Shown in pieces: positions 47,179-60,168 of a DNA stretch of 64,000 bases. A model generated the notes under the pieces. That model saw nothing but the letters and a program-made list of their open reading frames with translations, was not told where the DNA came from and did not search any database. Each line of letters opens with the position of its first letter. Position 1 is the stretch's first letter. This DNA is from Colius striatus. Lineage: Eukaryota; Chordata; Aves; Coliiformes; Coliidae. The translations under genes and the position numbers were made by a program. The DNA is taken from assembly GCF_028858725.1 (NCBI RefSeq), contig NC_084766.1, forward strand, positions 24,220,501-24,284,500, given 5' to 3'.

Positions 47179-47267
47179 CCAATGGCCGCTGGAGGGCGCC
47201 GGCCGCAGCCAATAGAAACGCGCATCCCGAGCGGGGCGGGGCCGAGGGGGGGGTGCGGCGGGCCAAT
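47179..47267 (+). promoter_or_regulatory. Three forward CCAAT boxes (NF-Y)
   Basis: CCAAT occurs at 47179-47183, 47209-47213 and 47263-47267, spaced 30 and 54 bp. Multiple NF-Y boxes at about 30-bp multiples are typical of genes expressed in G2/M. This fits ARHGAP19 as a mitotic RhoA regulator (inference). Confidence 0.6.
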
Positions 47268-47292
47268 GGGGAGGCGGAGCGGCAGGTATGAG

Positions 47293-50200
47293 ATGGCGGC
47301 GGGAGCACCGGCGCCTGGCGGGCGGCGCGGCGGCAGGTAGGAACGGGGTCCCCCGGGGCAAGGCAGCCCCTCTCCCGGGGCGGCGGCGAGCCCTCCCCGG
47401 TCCCTCGTCGTGCTACAGGGCTGCTGCCTGGCCCTGCCCCGCCCCCCGCGCCGGTCCGCAGCGCGCTGCCGGCGGCCGGCGCCGGCCGGTGCCCCTCGGC
47501 CCGCCCACTGCGGTGCCACCCGGCGCGCCGGGCTCTGGCCGTGCCCGCTGCGGCGGGGCCGCCGCTCTCCCGCCCGGGGTCCCCGACCCGCTGGCGCAGC
47601 TGTCGGTGTTGTCGCTGCCCGCCGACTCCCAGTGCTCGGCCGTGCCCCCAGGCGCCGCTGCTCGCGCCGCGGGACCCGGCGCACGGCTCGGTGCTGCTTT
47701 GGCGCACCTCGGTGCTGCGGTTCCCTCGTCCCCGCGGGTTCGGCGGCGGGGGAGCGCTCCCTGTAGCGTCCCACTGCTGCATTGCAGGGGAGATCCCGCC
47801 CGCTCCTCCTGCCGGGACTACATCCCGCTCCAAAGCGCCCGCCCGCGCCCGGGGGCACAATCCCGCCGGGAAACGCGTCCCTGGGCCGGAATTAGCGAAG
47901 CGGTGTGTTCGCCTTGCAGTTCTGCCCCTGCTCCGGCGCAGCCGCTCGCGGCCCGCAGAGCTGACGGGCGATGCGGGGCCGAGCCCGGCTCCCTCCCCCT
48001 CCTCCCGCAGCCCCAAAGTCAGGCCTGACACCGAGCGCTTGGCAGTTGCAGGGTTTGGTAGGGTGATGGCACTAGATAGACTTGCTACTCATCCGGCCAT
48101 CTTTTTCCCTCGCTTTGTCCACTGTACAGACGTTACTCTTGCTTTCTGCATACACACACAGTCAGCTTCACATAATTCAGCTTTAGCATGCACTTTTACA
48201 CCCATAACCATTCTGAGGTTGCTGCTAATGAAGCAGTGGAGACTGTACGAGCCTCTCACTGGAGCAGTGATGTTGGATGGCTGCTAAAAGGCTCTAATAG
48301 CTCTTCCTCTCTTTTTTCTTTTTCCCTCTGGCATGTGCAGCGTGGCACTGTAAACTGAGTCTCCTTTGAGTGGTAATTGCTGCAGACTTGCAAAATAAGT
48401 ACGGTTGAGGGCTGGTGCTTCATACCCAGCCCTATTCACAGTGGTGTTGTCTCATTCTCTGCTGAGCGGCACCTGTCCTGGTGGCACTTGCTAACCCAGC
48501 AGCACCCATCCTGATGGCACTTGCTGTGCGTATCTTGGGGTGCTGCTGTGGTGCCTGCGTTGGGGCAGAGCATCAGTCTGGAAGAAGGGATGAAACCATG
48601 GTGGTCAGTGTGTCATGTCTGTGCAAGGAGTGCCTCAAATGCTGCATCTGGTGAAGGGAGGAGTGTGTCCTGTGCAGCTGATGCTGGCAACGCTCTCTTA
48701 GATAAAGAGTTTTAAATGTGGCCTGGATCAGTTCAAATAACTGAGTTTGTTAAATACTGTCAGTTGTCCTTAGGATGTAATCCCCTAGTCCTTTACACAC
48801 ACACCCCTCCTGCCCTCCACAAGTGACTGTGTTAAAGCAAAGCCTGAAATACAATTTTTAATCCAAGGCTTCCTGCCACCCACAGGTAGGGCTAGCGAAC
48901 CCTAGCTCTCTTGTTTTGCAGGTCTCTGACCACAAAGCTTGGGTTTTTTTTCATTTTGTTTTTTTTTAAGTAAGCTCCATGACCGTACTTTTGCCCCTAT
49001 TTCCTCTCATCTGGAGAGAAGTGCAAGCTGGTTAGTGAAGCTTACATGCTGTGTGTGTGGTCTTATAGCGTGCTGACTTAAAGATTGGAAATGAAAACTG
49101 GTTGTCTTAACCTCCATACCAAATGTTACTGAACATGACTAAAAGATGATTTGTGTGGGTCTGTCTTCTGTTTGTGGTCTCTCTAACCTCTGCCTGTCTC
49201 ATAACCAAGAATGATGACTGCAGTGTGCACGAGTGCTCAATTTCAGAAGAGAAGCATCTGTCTGTTCAATGAATGCATTTAATGCTTGATTCAAGCAGCA
49301 CATAAATGTTTTGCCAGGCACTTGGCGTTCATGTCGGCCCTTTGATATGGCAGGGGTGGCATGAGTGGAAGAGAAAAAGCCATGGTGCTGGAAGGCAGGG
49401 TGTGCTGGGAAAAGGCATATGTTACTAAAATGGCTTGGTAGAGTGGCACTGCACAACTGGACATCCATAACCTGCCTCATAAACAGACAATGAAAGGAGA
49501 CACAATGCCATCTATGTTTTCCTGCAAATAGGAAAGTGCTCACTGTAAACATGACTGAATGACAAAAAGTTTAAGTGACTTACTGGAGGTCAAGATGGTT
49601 GATTTCAGAGTTAAAGCCAAGTCTGAACACATGGCTGCTTTTCTCTGAAGATAGCCTGGAGCAGGGGACAATCTTATTAAAACACTCCCTTTTCCACTGC
49701 CCTCACCAAAGCCTTAGACTTGCATTTAACCTCCTACTCAGTCCAGGCTCTGTCAGATGCACATTCTGACCCGAGCTGAAGGCTGTGTTGCATTTGCAGT
49801 ATTTTTGTATGTTTGCACGTAACACCCTGTCCTGTTCCCATCCGGGGCCTGGGATGGGCCTGGACAACAGGATCCTTGTTCTGCTACACTTCAGTTGATT
49901 GTCTGTTTGCATGAACAGGGAGCATTTCTCTCCCACATAGCCCAACGCAGCGTCTGGGTCTCCTTGTCAGCCCAGTCATTGCCTTATTTCTGTGAGCACA
50001 TTTACATGCACATGAAAATGTCACTGGGCTTTGCTAACGCTCCTTTAAAGGTGTCTGGGCACTCGTTTCAGTCTGAAACTGAAGCGCTGAGTGCTGGGAA
50101 ATCAAATTCCTTGTCCTAAAGGTCAAAAGTCTTCAGTGTGTGTTGGTTTAATAACTGGCATGAACAGATGGGAAGGAGAGAAGGCAGCATGGAAATGCTG

Positions 50201-53200
50201 GCTAATATCTGTTAGATTGCACTGAAGTCAAGTTCCTCTTGGAAATACTGTCCTTCTGCGTGCTGTCACAGCTGGGGCCTTGCCTTTTCCATTTGCTTTG
50301 CAGCTAGCCCTTTCTGTAGGATCTTATTCCCACTTGCTCTTTAGCTGTAAGCAAGAATGGGGAACCCAGGGCCTTTCCTTGGTCTGTGCTCAGCTGGGTT
50401 CAGGCACCAACCTCCTGTGCTGGTTTTTGTGCAGGCTTTCACCAACCCTGCTCTATGATCCCAGGGACTGACATGGTGAGCTACCTTGTTCCCAGGTTGC
50501 CAAGGGTCTTGGAGCCAGCATAGATGGAGGAATGGGAACAACTTTGGTTTCAGGGTGTGATGAAGTTGAGTGACTCTTCTTTTCAGAGCTTTATAGATCT
50601 GGTGTGCTCCTGGCCTCTAATCCCAGTAACACACGACACTTACTGTGGTGTCTGACAAGAGCATTGGAACCTTTTCTCCAAGGTGCTGCAGCCTTACTCC
50701 CTGTCTTTTGGCCTGTCTCACCTCTGTGCTAGGTAATTGCAGTTCAGCTATCTGGGGTTTCCTCATAAATTTCTTTCAGGAACTGTAGATAGTAGGGAAT
50801 GTGATAAGCTGCTTAAATAATTGCCTGCCAGCTGACTTATGAGGACTTTTAATGTGTTTGCTTTTGGTCTATAAAGCTTTAATAATTTGGAGTCTGGCCA
50901 AAACATCTTTTCTTCTCAAGTGGTAATGTGGCAGCTCTGATTTGCAGAGGCAGGAAGTTCTCAGGGGAGCCGGCATTAGTCTCCCTTTTTGTTTTTCTGA
51001 TACTCAAACTCAAGGTTGAAATGTAGCTTTATGGTTTGGAACTTCCACAGGGGCATTCCCACAGCTCCTGTTACCACATAGCAGGAGACAAGCATGCTGT
51101 GTCTGACTGTGCTTGTGGAGAGAGGGAAGACTTTTGGGGAACATCCTTCACAAGTTATCAGGGGTGTCTGTAGCTCTCTTCTCATGCCTGTGCCATTCCT
51201 CATCCTCCTGAGCAGCACCTAAATATATTGCTGTTCCCTGGGCTCTGCAGATAAACCAGGTGAATGCAGACAGCGATGACCTGTCAGGCGAGGTGGGAAG
51301 AGAAGCGGCTGTTGATCAGCGTGGGAGAGTTGCATCAAGTGACAGTATAGGTTATTGTCATGTGAATTCTGGTAACTGTCTACAAAAGTCCAGTTTTTGA
51401 CATCCTAGCCTGCCCACACTCCCTTCAAAAGCACTAGGCCCCCATTCTGCTCAGTTTGGTGGGTTAATTGGGCTGCTTTGTGTGTCTCGGTCTCTGGTGC
51501 TGTGCTGCTCTGCACCCGGCCCAGGCTGTTTATCCATGTGCCTCGGCAGCCCTGAGCAGATGTCAGCAGCTTATTGAAATGCTGGCATGCATCCAGGTGT
51601 GCCTCATCACAATTCCAGCTTGTGAAAGTTTACACATCTGGAACATGGGATGTGGCCTCTGACATACTCAGTGGTGCCTACAGAGGATTGCTGATGGGAA
51701 GGGATTTGATGTGCTCCCATGTGCAAACGCCACCATGATACAAACAAAAAACACACAAACCCTGTAACAAACACACACCCCTGAGTATGGTTGTTCTCTG
51801 TCAGGCTGTGACCACAAAATCTCACCCAGTGGTACTGTTGGGAGCTGGCTGTGGGTCCTGACCCAGGTCTTGGCATCCCCTTGGCCCACAAAAAAACAAC
51901 AGCCAAGAGAACCTGTGAGTGCTACAGCACCCTGAACTCCCATTGTGATGTCAGCTTGAGCACTGATGGTTGATGGTGGGGATGGGATTTTGGGTGATTA
52001 AAATTCTGTATGGGCTGGAGGGAAACATCCTTCCTTCTTTGCTGGGTTTGCCCTAGTTGCTACAATAGCTTGCGAATTTTTGCTGTGCTCTTTTTGTGTG
52101 ATTGCTCAGTTTTTCATGTCAGAAGTAAACCTGATTGTTGTGGGGCTCCACTTCATACCAAACAGGAATTTCTGAGTGCTAGAGGCGAAGGAGGTAAAGG
52201 CAGGACTGGGCTATGCCTGTTACTGACTTCCAGTATACTCAAATCCCATGTTCCATATGTGTAAACTCTCACAAGTTGGACTTGCAATGAGGAGAGTAAA
52301 GGCATGTTAACGTTTTGGGCAACTGGGAAGTACCTATCAGTAGGCTTTGGGGATAAAGCAGACATGTGGACCTTGCAGTCAGCCCAGCTAAGGACCAAAC
52401 AGGCAACCTACCTGGGATATGAATGAACAGCAGTCAGTTGGCTGGAGTCCATGCATGGATGTTCAGCAAAGAATTTTACATTACACAACCAAGGTGTTAG
52501 GGTCCAGGGGAAGAGGAGGTGTCCTTGCAGTTTGTTACACATGTAGTCAGAGGTCATGATGAACAATTCTGTAGTGTGTGGGGAGAAAAGGCCCCAAATT
52601 CATGTCCTAGGTATAGGACACAGCATTCAAGGCAGATACCACCTGGCCCCCAGGGTACCTCAAATCTACAGGACATTATTTGCAAAGCAAATGGCTTAAA
52701 TTAGTAAAATAAAGCAAAAAAGATGCACTGTTTTGTCACAATTCTAACTACATGACTGGGGCAGGGAAAATACATCAATACAGTTTCTATACAGACTAGC
52801 CCCAGACCCTGGGGACCTTCTCCCAAAGCCATGTTCTGGGTGATGTGAAGTGGCTGCAAGACTTCCTCAGCCTGTGACCCTCTTACCCTTCTGTGGGGTT
52901 CTGGATGTGGTTCCACAGCCCTGTGGTGCTGCCAGGCTCCTCCAACCTGCCCAGCACTGCTGGACCCTTGTCTGCCAGTGCCTGGAGCCCAGCTCTTGCC
53001 TCCTCAGCACCGTGTCCCAGCCGTCACTGCCTGATAGCTTTCAAACCAGCTCCTTTGTGCTCAGTCCCTTGTCGCCCTTCGTGCAGAAGCTGGATTTCTT
53101 CTAAATGTCTGCAGTGTGACCTGATTATTTTTCCTGTCCTTCCTTGCCCTCCTTTTTAATAGTGTCTACAGAAAAGCTGGCAGAGTTCAGTTATATCAGT

Positions 53201-56200
53201 CATGCTGACTGATAGTGCTGCCTCTTCTCCTGGGATTCCTCCTCTTTTCTGTCCCTCCAGCATTCATTTCACATTTAGCTATCAGTCCTCTAAAGACAGG
53301 GTATTGCCTTTGTTCTGTGTTTGTACAGCATGGAGCACAGCGGAGTCCCCAGCTGTGACTGAGGTTCCCAGTGCCACAGTGATAAAAGTGAATAGATCAG
53401 TAACGAGAAGAGGCAGCTGCTACCATCTAAAGATTCGGTTTTGGTGCTGGTTTCAGTGAAATCAGGATTGGCTCTAAAACTTCTATTGCTGCTCACCGTA
53501 GGGGTTTATATTAAAATAAAGATGCAAACTTTAGGCTGCATTGAAAGTCAGGAAGATGGGAGCAGTGTTGCTATTTAATGCCGTTAGGCAGTGTTATTCC
53601 CATCTTAAGGCAGACATATGAGCTTGCAGATCTTTAATGTAAAATCACTGGATTCCTGGCAGTTGCTGTGTGTCTGCATTTTTTACAGAGCCTTGGGTAG
53701 GAGGCTGAGCCATTGCACAGCGTGGGCTCATCAAGCTGTGGCTCTGGGAAGGGGCTTGGGTGAGGAGCACAGCACCAAACAGGCAGCTCCTCTCTGAGGC
53801 ACCTCTTGGTTCTTTTCCTCCTAGCACTAGAAGGCATCTGGACACTCTGATGTTGTGGTGATGGCTGATTGAAGTCCTGCTTTGTTGACCTGAAAATATT
53901 CCGGTGGCTATTATTGAAGATATCACAGAAGAATTCACTGAGGTCAAACTTGAGACATTTCATGCTGAAATGCAAATTTCTTGATGTTTCACATATATCA
54001 CGCTGTCTTGCTACTGTAGTTTTCTTTGATACTGGTAATACATTGCATTTTTAGTTTCTTCCAAAGCACACACACGTATCCCCCCCCAAACTCCTTTTAT
54101 CTTCACAGATAGGTTCATCTCCAGGTTCGTACCACAGATGTGAGGCTGATGTTGCCGAGATCTCCTTTGAGTCCTTCACTGGGGCAGAATTTGAATTCAT
54201 ACATTATAGCAGTGACTTGAATATCCAATTTACCCAGTGTCCAAAAGATGGCCAGGTGTTACATTAGCTCCAGGTTGTCCACCACAGGCTGCCATCACAT
54301 AATAGTCACTTTCTTCCCCAGCTCCTTGCTCTTTAAATTGTATGTTATCTGGTTTCCAGAGCCAAAAGACTGAATCATTTTGTGTTAGCTGTTTAAATGT
54401 GAAGAAAGAAAAGCAAGAATTAAAAAGGCAGCGTTATCTAGTAGGATTCACTTGTAGAAAGTCTAGAGACAGTAGGCAACAAGGATCATCATCTGCTGTG
54501 CTCTGCACTGTGTACTCATCACAAAAGGACTCTGCCCCCAAAGACCTTATGAGTATAACCCCAGGCAAAAATTGTTGCATGTTTTTCTTGACATTTTTCA
54601 GAGGTGAATCACTCATCCTATGAAAAGTTACAGTGCCAAATCTGAGGGCTGAATGTGATCTTTGTTACGCTATCTGACAAGAATGTCAGTCTGAAGTACA
54701 GTCCTCAAAACAACCTTAATTGTGAGGTCACTTTTAGTGTCTCTGCACTCCATTCCTGATAGACTTTTTTTTTAATCTTTTTTAATCTAGGAAATAAATT
54801 ATCTTCTCCTTTTGTACTTAAAATGATTCCATGTAATTCCACTATGGTTCTTTCATCTCTTTGCAAAATCTGGGATGACTCCTATCTGGCTATGGAAATG
54901 CTGTCTTCAGACATCCTCATTAATTGATTCCTTACTCTGGCACAACGTAGGAAACGATGCTACTTCTCTCTCCCTGAGGAAATAGGAGCCTGTGTGCATC
55001 TGTCCTGTCTCCCTTTGTGTTTAGCCAGGCAAGGAATTGCCCATGGTTTGTGTTCTTTCCCACTGCCTGCTTATCGCTCTCCTCCCAGTATTTGGTAGCA
55101 GCTCTTTCTCATAGTCTAAAGATTTTGTTATTATAGAGGGAGATTTTCTTCCATTATCTGCCTTATTTTCAAAAGCTCTTTAATCTTTTTGCTCCTGTAT
55201 GGTAAAACACCTCTGCTGTGGTGTGTCTGAAGTGTTTGCTCCTTAGGGATGACGTTCCAAGTGCGCAAAATGGCACGGGAGGTGGATTTTGCCCACTGAA
55301 TTGGGTACATCTGGCTGCTCTGAAAACTGCAGCTTCCAGTTTTTCCACTTTCCCAGCTAAACAAACACACCTAATGCCTTGCCCCAAAGGTACCCCTTCC
55401 TTTTCTTTATTTGCTTACTTGTGTTCTCCTTATGCTCCGTTTCATGTTGCTTGAACCTGTTCCTGCATTCACAGGAGACGAGTTAGAACAGTATCAAACC
55501 CGTAAAAGCTGCTAGGACAGTTTGGTCTCACTTATCTGGATGCAAACTTGTTACTGCATGAACTCATCTACCTGCTTGCACAGCTCTCGCACCCCAGGTT
55601 CGATCACCAGGTTTTGCCTGTTAAAATCTCGTTTTTGACCTAATTTCCAAAGCATTTCGCTGGCTCAGATCTAGTTACCTTAGGGATTAATTGATCCATC
55701 ATGATTTTGACCTCCTGCACCATCCACTCCCCATGAAATGATGGGGCTGTCATGCCTGAAGCAAGAACGTTGTGTGTGACAGACAGCTTTCTTTGTGACT
55801 TGGCTGGGATCACAGGCTTCGCTTCTAAAAGATACTAGAATGGCAAGAATCTCCACACAATATAGGGCCCATTTTATTTAATCTGCTGTCTTAATCACAA
55901 GCCTATTAGTGCAAGGTTTTATTATTCATTGGGATTTGATGTTATTCATGGGATCGGAGAGGAAGCTATTTCTTCCTTTATTTGATCGTCTTTTGACACG
56001 TTGTAAAGCAATCTGAGCTCACAGGGATAGAAAAGACAGGCTTGCAATTGCAAGGCAAAGCATAAAAAAGGCAATAAACTCCCTGAATACATGTTTGTCT
56101 CTCCCTTGCTGCTGTTACACGAAGTGTGAGTGCAGGTATCCTGCATCCATCTTCCTTGTTTAACATGAAAACAGCAGATGGGGCACATGGCTTTTTCTGA

Positions 56201-59200
56201 AGTGTGTGCAGCAGTGAGGACTGGCAGGGTTATTGTGTGTAAAGCCAGTGGGGGCTTTCTCTTTGCTCAGAAAGAGGGGCTTGCTTCACATTTCCATTTT
56301 GATTAGCAATAATGATACAAAGGCAAATTTTCTGCGCAAGGAAGAGCTGCTAATAAAGTGACCTTTCCAAATGAAGCGGCTCATTGAAGTGCCGTACCAC
56401 AATAAGAGCCCACGAGGCCGATCCCAGCTGCGGCAGGCGGCGAAACCGGGCGGGAAGCCGCAGAAATGTGGGACTGGAAGCCTGAAGTGGATGAGCAGCA
56501 TATGGTGGCACAGTCATGGTAGCAAAAAGCAAGGGCCAGGTGCTGTTTCCAGCTCTGGAGCGGCCGAGCTACATGCTTTGTCTCTGAAAGGATGTGAGAA
56601 GTGTGAAAGGTGGGGGCAGAGAGTGTTCCAGGAAGGTTTCTGGGCACAGTTAAGGGACTTGGGTATTGTCCTACCAATGCCATAACATCAGTTGTGCTTG
56701 GATGCTGCTGGGAATGTGTTTGCACGGCTTTACTCATGGTAAACACAGGGTAGATTTGGGGCTGTTTTGTGGATTCCTCTTGGATACAGGTGGAGAGCAC
56801 TTTAGTAGCACGCTGGTCCGAATTCAAAACCCCGGTTTCTATGTAGGAATTATTTGCCGTTAAACTCCAGCTACGCAGCCTTTGGCAAGAGACATGAATC
56901 AATTTGTCCAGCTTTTCTTTTCTGTTTTGTCTCTGTGTGAAGGCTGATGCCCAGTGTGTGCCAAGGGGGCCTTTCAGACCCAATAATGCGCCCTTGTGTC
57001 TCGTAGCATGCGTGGAATTTGCATAGGCTGTGCTGGGACAGGCAGGTTTCTTTTGTTGCTGGAAACAAGGAGCAAGTTCTTTTCCCTGTCTCTGCTTCCT
57101 AATGCCTCTCCAAAAGCTCTCAGCACTCATGTAAGAAATTTACTTTTTCCTATTTATTTTTCGCATTAAATGTTGTTAAACTTTGTGTGGCTTGTAACAC
57201 TGACTGTGCAGAGAAGTCGTGTCAGTCAGTTCTAGTTGACAAAATTGTTTAATTTTTCTCTCTCCAAATCTAGATATCTAATTGTCAGAGGGAGAAGATA
57301 ATCTGTGATGCTTGATGTAACTGCTGCAAAGTATTTGCATATCTTCTCTGTGGGGAAACAAAACTGCTAGTGAGTGAATAACAGTGCACGGATCATTGCA
57401 GGCAGGGTCACTGGGCCTATACACTTGCTATTAACCCTTCTCAGGGTCTGTATAGCCACAGAATGAGTTGTCATGGGTTTCAGGCAAAGGGCTTGCTCCA
57501 CATTATGGGGCAGAGCTGGCACTTGTTTGTGCATTGTAGCCCCACGCAATGAAACGCGAATGTGATCAGATCGATTGGCAGTTGCTTTTTGGCAACTGAT
57601 AGCGAGTTGTTGCATTTTGGTCTTGATTTATCGCAGATAACAAACTGCTGAAAAACAGGCTGGGAGGTGAAAAATATGGCTCTCATTTGGAGTCAGCAGC
57701 GTGCTCACTAGGCCACTCCGAGCCATGCAGCTGGGAGCCTTTAAGAGCTTTCTCAGATTTGAGATGACCTGGCAGATTGCCTTGCAGTCTGCCTTGCAGA
57801 CCTTCCTCTTCTCCATCCTCTTGAAGGAGTCTTTGACATCCATGGAGATCAGTGGCAAGGAAAGAGGGTTTTGTGCAGATTCTCATGATGCAAGTGTTGC
57901 CGAGAGCCTGGTTTCCTCTGGTTTTAGCATCTTTCTCTGTGTGGAGCCTGTGCCCCAGCTTTTAATCTCTTATTCTGATCACATATCCTAGAAATCAAGC
58001 CAAGATGGTCTTTCAGGTCAAAGATGTACAGGAGTAGCTCAGATAACTGTTGGAGTTATCACAGATAATGCATGGAAGCTGGCTGGAGTATAGGTCCCTT
58101 GACAGTATATGCTTTGATGTCCACCCCTTCTTTAGCTACCATCAATTTACACCAGAACAATAAGTTGCTGAAATTTCTGAAGCAGTAGCTGAAGTGCTTT
58201 GTTGATTGAACCGATAGATGTAAGGCCCAGTGGGTTGCAAAAGTTTTTGGTGGCAGGCGTGCTGAGCAGTGAGCAGGGATGCCTGGTGTAGTCTGAACAC
58301 AGTGATGTGGCCTCCCCACCTCAGCAGAGAGGAGAGGAAGGTCAAGGTACTCCGGTCTTCTGAGGGAAAGCCTGCTTTGGAGAGAAAACCTTTGGTGGCC
58401 TCAGGGGTGATGGGCAGAGCATATGCATCTCTGAAGGGATTGATGTGATCACTGGTGCAGGAGCACAGCATGTTACCTGTGTGCTTGGCAGCTGCTGTTG
58501 GAAAATGGTGTTCAGTGAGAGCTCACGGCTGACGATGAATGTTGAAACAGGAAAGTGGTATGTGAGAGCCCAAGAGTGATTAAAGGGTTGGGCGATGTCA
58601 TGCAGTGAAAGCACACAGTGTGTGCAAGCTGGGAGTGTAGGTAGCCTCCAACCCAGAGCCGTGGAAGGACTGGTACACACCAGCTCACAGAGCCAGGCCA
58701 GCACTCTAGAGCACAGTATGACATCGGGGCAGTACCTTGTGACTGGAGAATAATGACACATTTAAGTAGAAGGAGGGCAGGAAAAGCAAGCTAGGCAACC
58801 CTAGCCTGTGAGCTTGACTTCAGAAGTATGAAAGTGTTTGATACCGTGGTGGGGAGATAGTAATGGAAGACCTAGAGGTAGATGGAAATTGAGATACGCT
58901 TTGATTGGGAGCACTAAGAGTGCTGATTAACCTTAAATGTGTCTTTCATAACTCTTTATTTTAGACATAGTAAATGCAGCTTGCCTAAGCTCTGTTAGGG
59001 CTAAGAATCTGCTATAGATAACCTCTAGCAGAGCAGTATCTCAGATGCATCCCTTTTCCCATGCCACAAGAGAAGCTGTGAAATGGACAAAGTAGGCATC
59101 AGTAGAGAATAGGGAGGTCAGATGAAGGACAGCCTGAAGAAGAGTCAAGAACTGGATGAGCTGAAAAGAGATGTGCTAGAGAAAGGTTACTAGGGGTTGC

Positions 59201-60168
59201 TCAGTACTGATCTTAAGTGGCTCGTCCTAATTCTGATGAGTGCACGCTTGCTCTGGGCCCAGAGTGTGTAGCTGACAGACAGCAGCAACCAAAGAGCTGG
59301 CAACTTTTCACCTTTGAGCACTTTGCCACATCCTTAGCAGAACTGTGGATCCGTGTTATTGCACATTTATGATCCTAAAAACAAAGTCCTAGGGCATGAG
59401 AACTATCTATTTGTTGATAGGAAGGTAGGAGTGATGGAACAGCAATAGGAACTGATAACGGGGTTATGAAAAAATTTAGCTTGGAATTTAGACTTTTGGG
59501 CCACTGGGAGTTGATTTCTGTGTAGGGACACAAAACCAAGGTGGCTTTGACTGATGGTGGTAAATTAATGTAAAATATTGGATGCCCTATCTGCCTGAGC
59601 TAGTAGGATGTAGATACAATGAAAGTTTTTGTTGAGTGTTGCCATATGTTGCATGGGTTACTGTCAAGCTACAGAGTGCTAGTCTTGGGCTGTGTTGTAC
59701 AAAGAGGCCAGAAATGTTTGTGCTCTGAAGGGAAATGTAATTGCCTTGTGTTGAATGCACACCAAGGACAGACAGTGCTGCTGGTGTAGACTGGTAGCTC
59801 CTGTGTCAGCAGATGTCTCCTTCAGGGCAGACCAGCTGGCTGTAAAAAACAAAGCAATGAGGAGTTACCATATTTTTTTTTCCCTCCATCCCTTTTTCCC
59901 AGTGATGCCATCTGCAATTTTGTCATTTGCAACGACTCCTCCCTCCGCAGCCAGCCCATCATCTTCAACCCTGACTTCTTTGTGGAAAAGCTGCGCCATG
60001 AAAAACCAGAGGTGTTCACAGAGCTGGTTGTCAGCAACATTACCAGGCTGATTGACTTGCCTGGGGCAGAGCTGGCCCAGCTGATGGGAGAGGAGGACCC
60101 AAAGCTGCCTGGGACAAACAGCACAGCTTCCGGATTTTTCCGGTCTCTAATGTCTCTGAAGCGCAAAG
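47293..60168 (+). CDS. ARHGAP19: ARHGAP19, Rho GTPase-activating protein 19 (first two coding exons)
   Basis: Exon 1 is 47293-47336 (MAAGAPAPGGRRGG plus two bases; donor GTAGGA). Exon 2 is 59903-60168, starting with the base that completes Ser, then DAICNFVICNDSSLRSQPII, FNPDFFVEKLRHEKPEVF, TELVVSNITRLIDLPGAEL and GFFRSLMSLKRK, with donor GTGAGT. The match to recalled human ARHGAP19 residues about 19-107 is very strong. The RhoGAP domain with its arginine finger lies in later exons outside the window. The protein turns off RhoA and is known to act in mitosis and cytokinesis of lymphocytes. Exon 1 was placed because its short Ala/Gly-rich peptide, donor phase and CpG island all fit; human exon 1 is likewise poorly conserved. 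Another ATG at 47288, in a different frame, overlaps the start. Confidence 0.93.
47337..59902 (+). other. ARHGAP19: ARHGAP19 intron 1
   Basis: A 12.6-kb intron. The CpG island extends to about 48020; the rest is AT-richer. I see no exon of a known gene, and no LINE or tRNA. T-rich runs occur near 48945-48970. AT-rich, low-CpG stretches at about 50740-50940 and 55840-56110 could be conserved non-coding DNA, by appearance only. A separate entry covers the CpG patch and open frame at 56.3-57.1 kb. Confidence 0.65.
56381..57130 (-). other. Unrecognised 249-codon open frame antisense in ARHGAP19 intron 1
   Basis: A stop-free frame starts MSAESFWRGIRKQRQGKELA and ends GLVGSYCGTALQ. I recognise no domain or family. 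There is no obvious promoter at its start, and the DNA is of ordinary composition except for its 3' part. There, about 56370-56475 carries roughly ten CpGs in 100 bp, far above its surroundings. It may be chance, an antisense non-coding transcript or a young gene. Confidence 0.25.

Larger units (their letters stand above)
46810..47292 (+). promoter_or_regulatory. ARHGAP19: CpG-island promoter of ARHGAP19
   Basis: GC- and CpG-dense DNA between the CR1 and the ARHGAP19 start codon. The island continues about 700 bp past exon 1. It contains a ZNF143-type element, three forward CCAAT boxes and a TTCGAA at 47169-47174 that resembles a cell-cycle CHR element. There is no TATA box. Confidence 0.75.

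Noticed and set aside
46565-48031. 488- and 389-codon minus-strand frames across the ARHGAP19 promoter
   Set aside because: They run from the CpG island into the CR1 element. The composition is low-complexity Arg/Ala/Pro, and part of the translation is CR1.
53634-53975. 113-codon minus-strand frame in ARHGAP19 intron 1, with further protein-like stretches at about 54240-54390
   Set aside because: I could not match them to any family. The lengths are within chance expectation for 12 kb of intron, and no splice structure or continuous frame links them.
55598-55606. GGTTCGATC resembling a tRNA B box
   Set aside because: No matching A box, no acceptor stem and no terminator could be folded around it on either strand.
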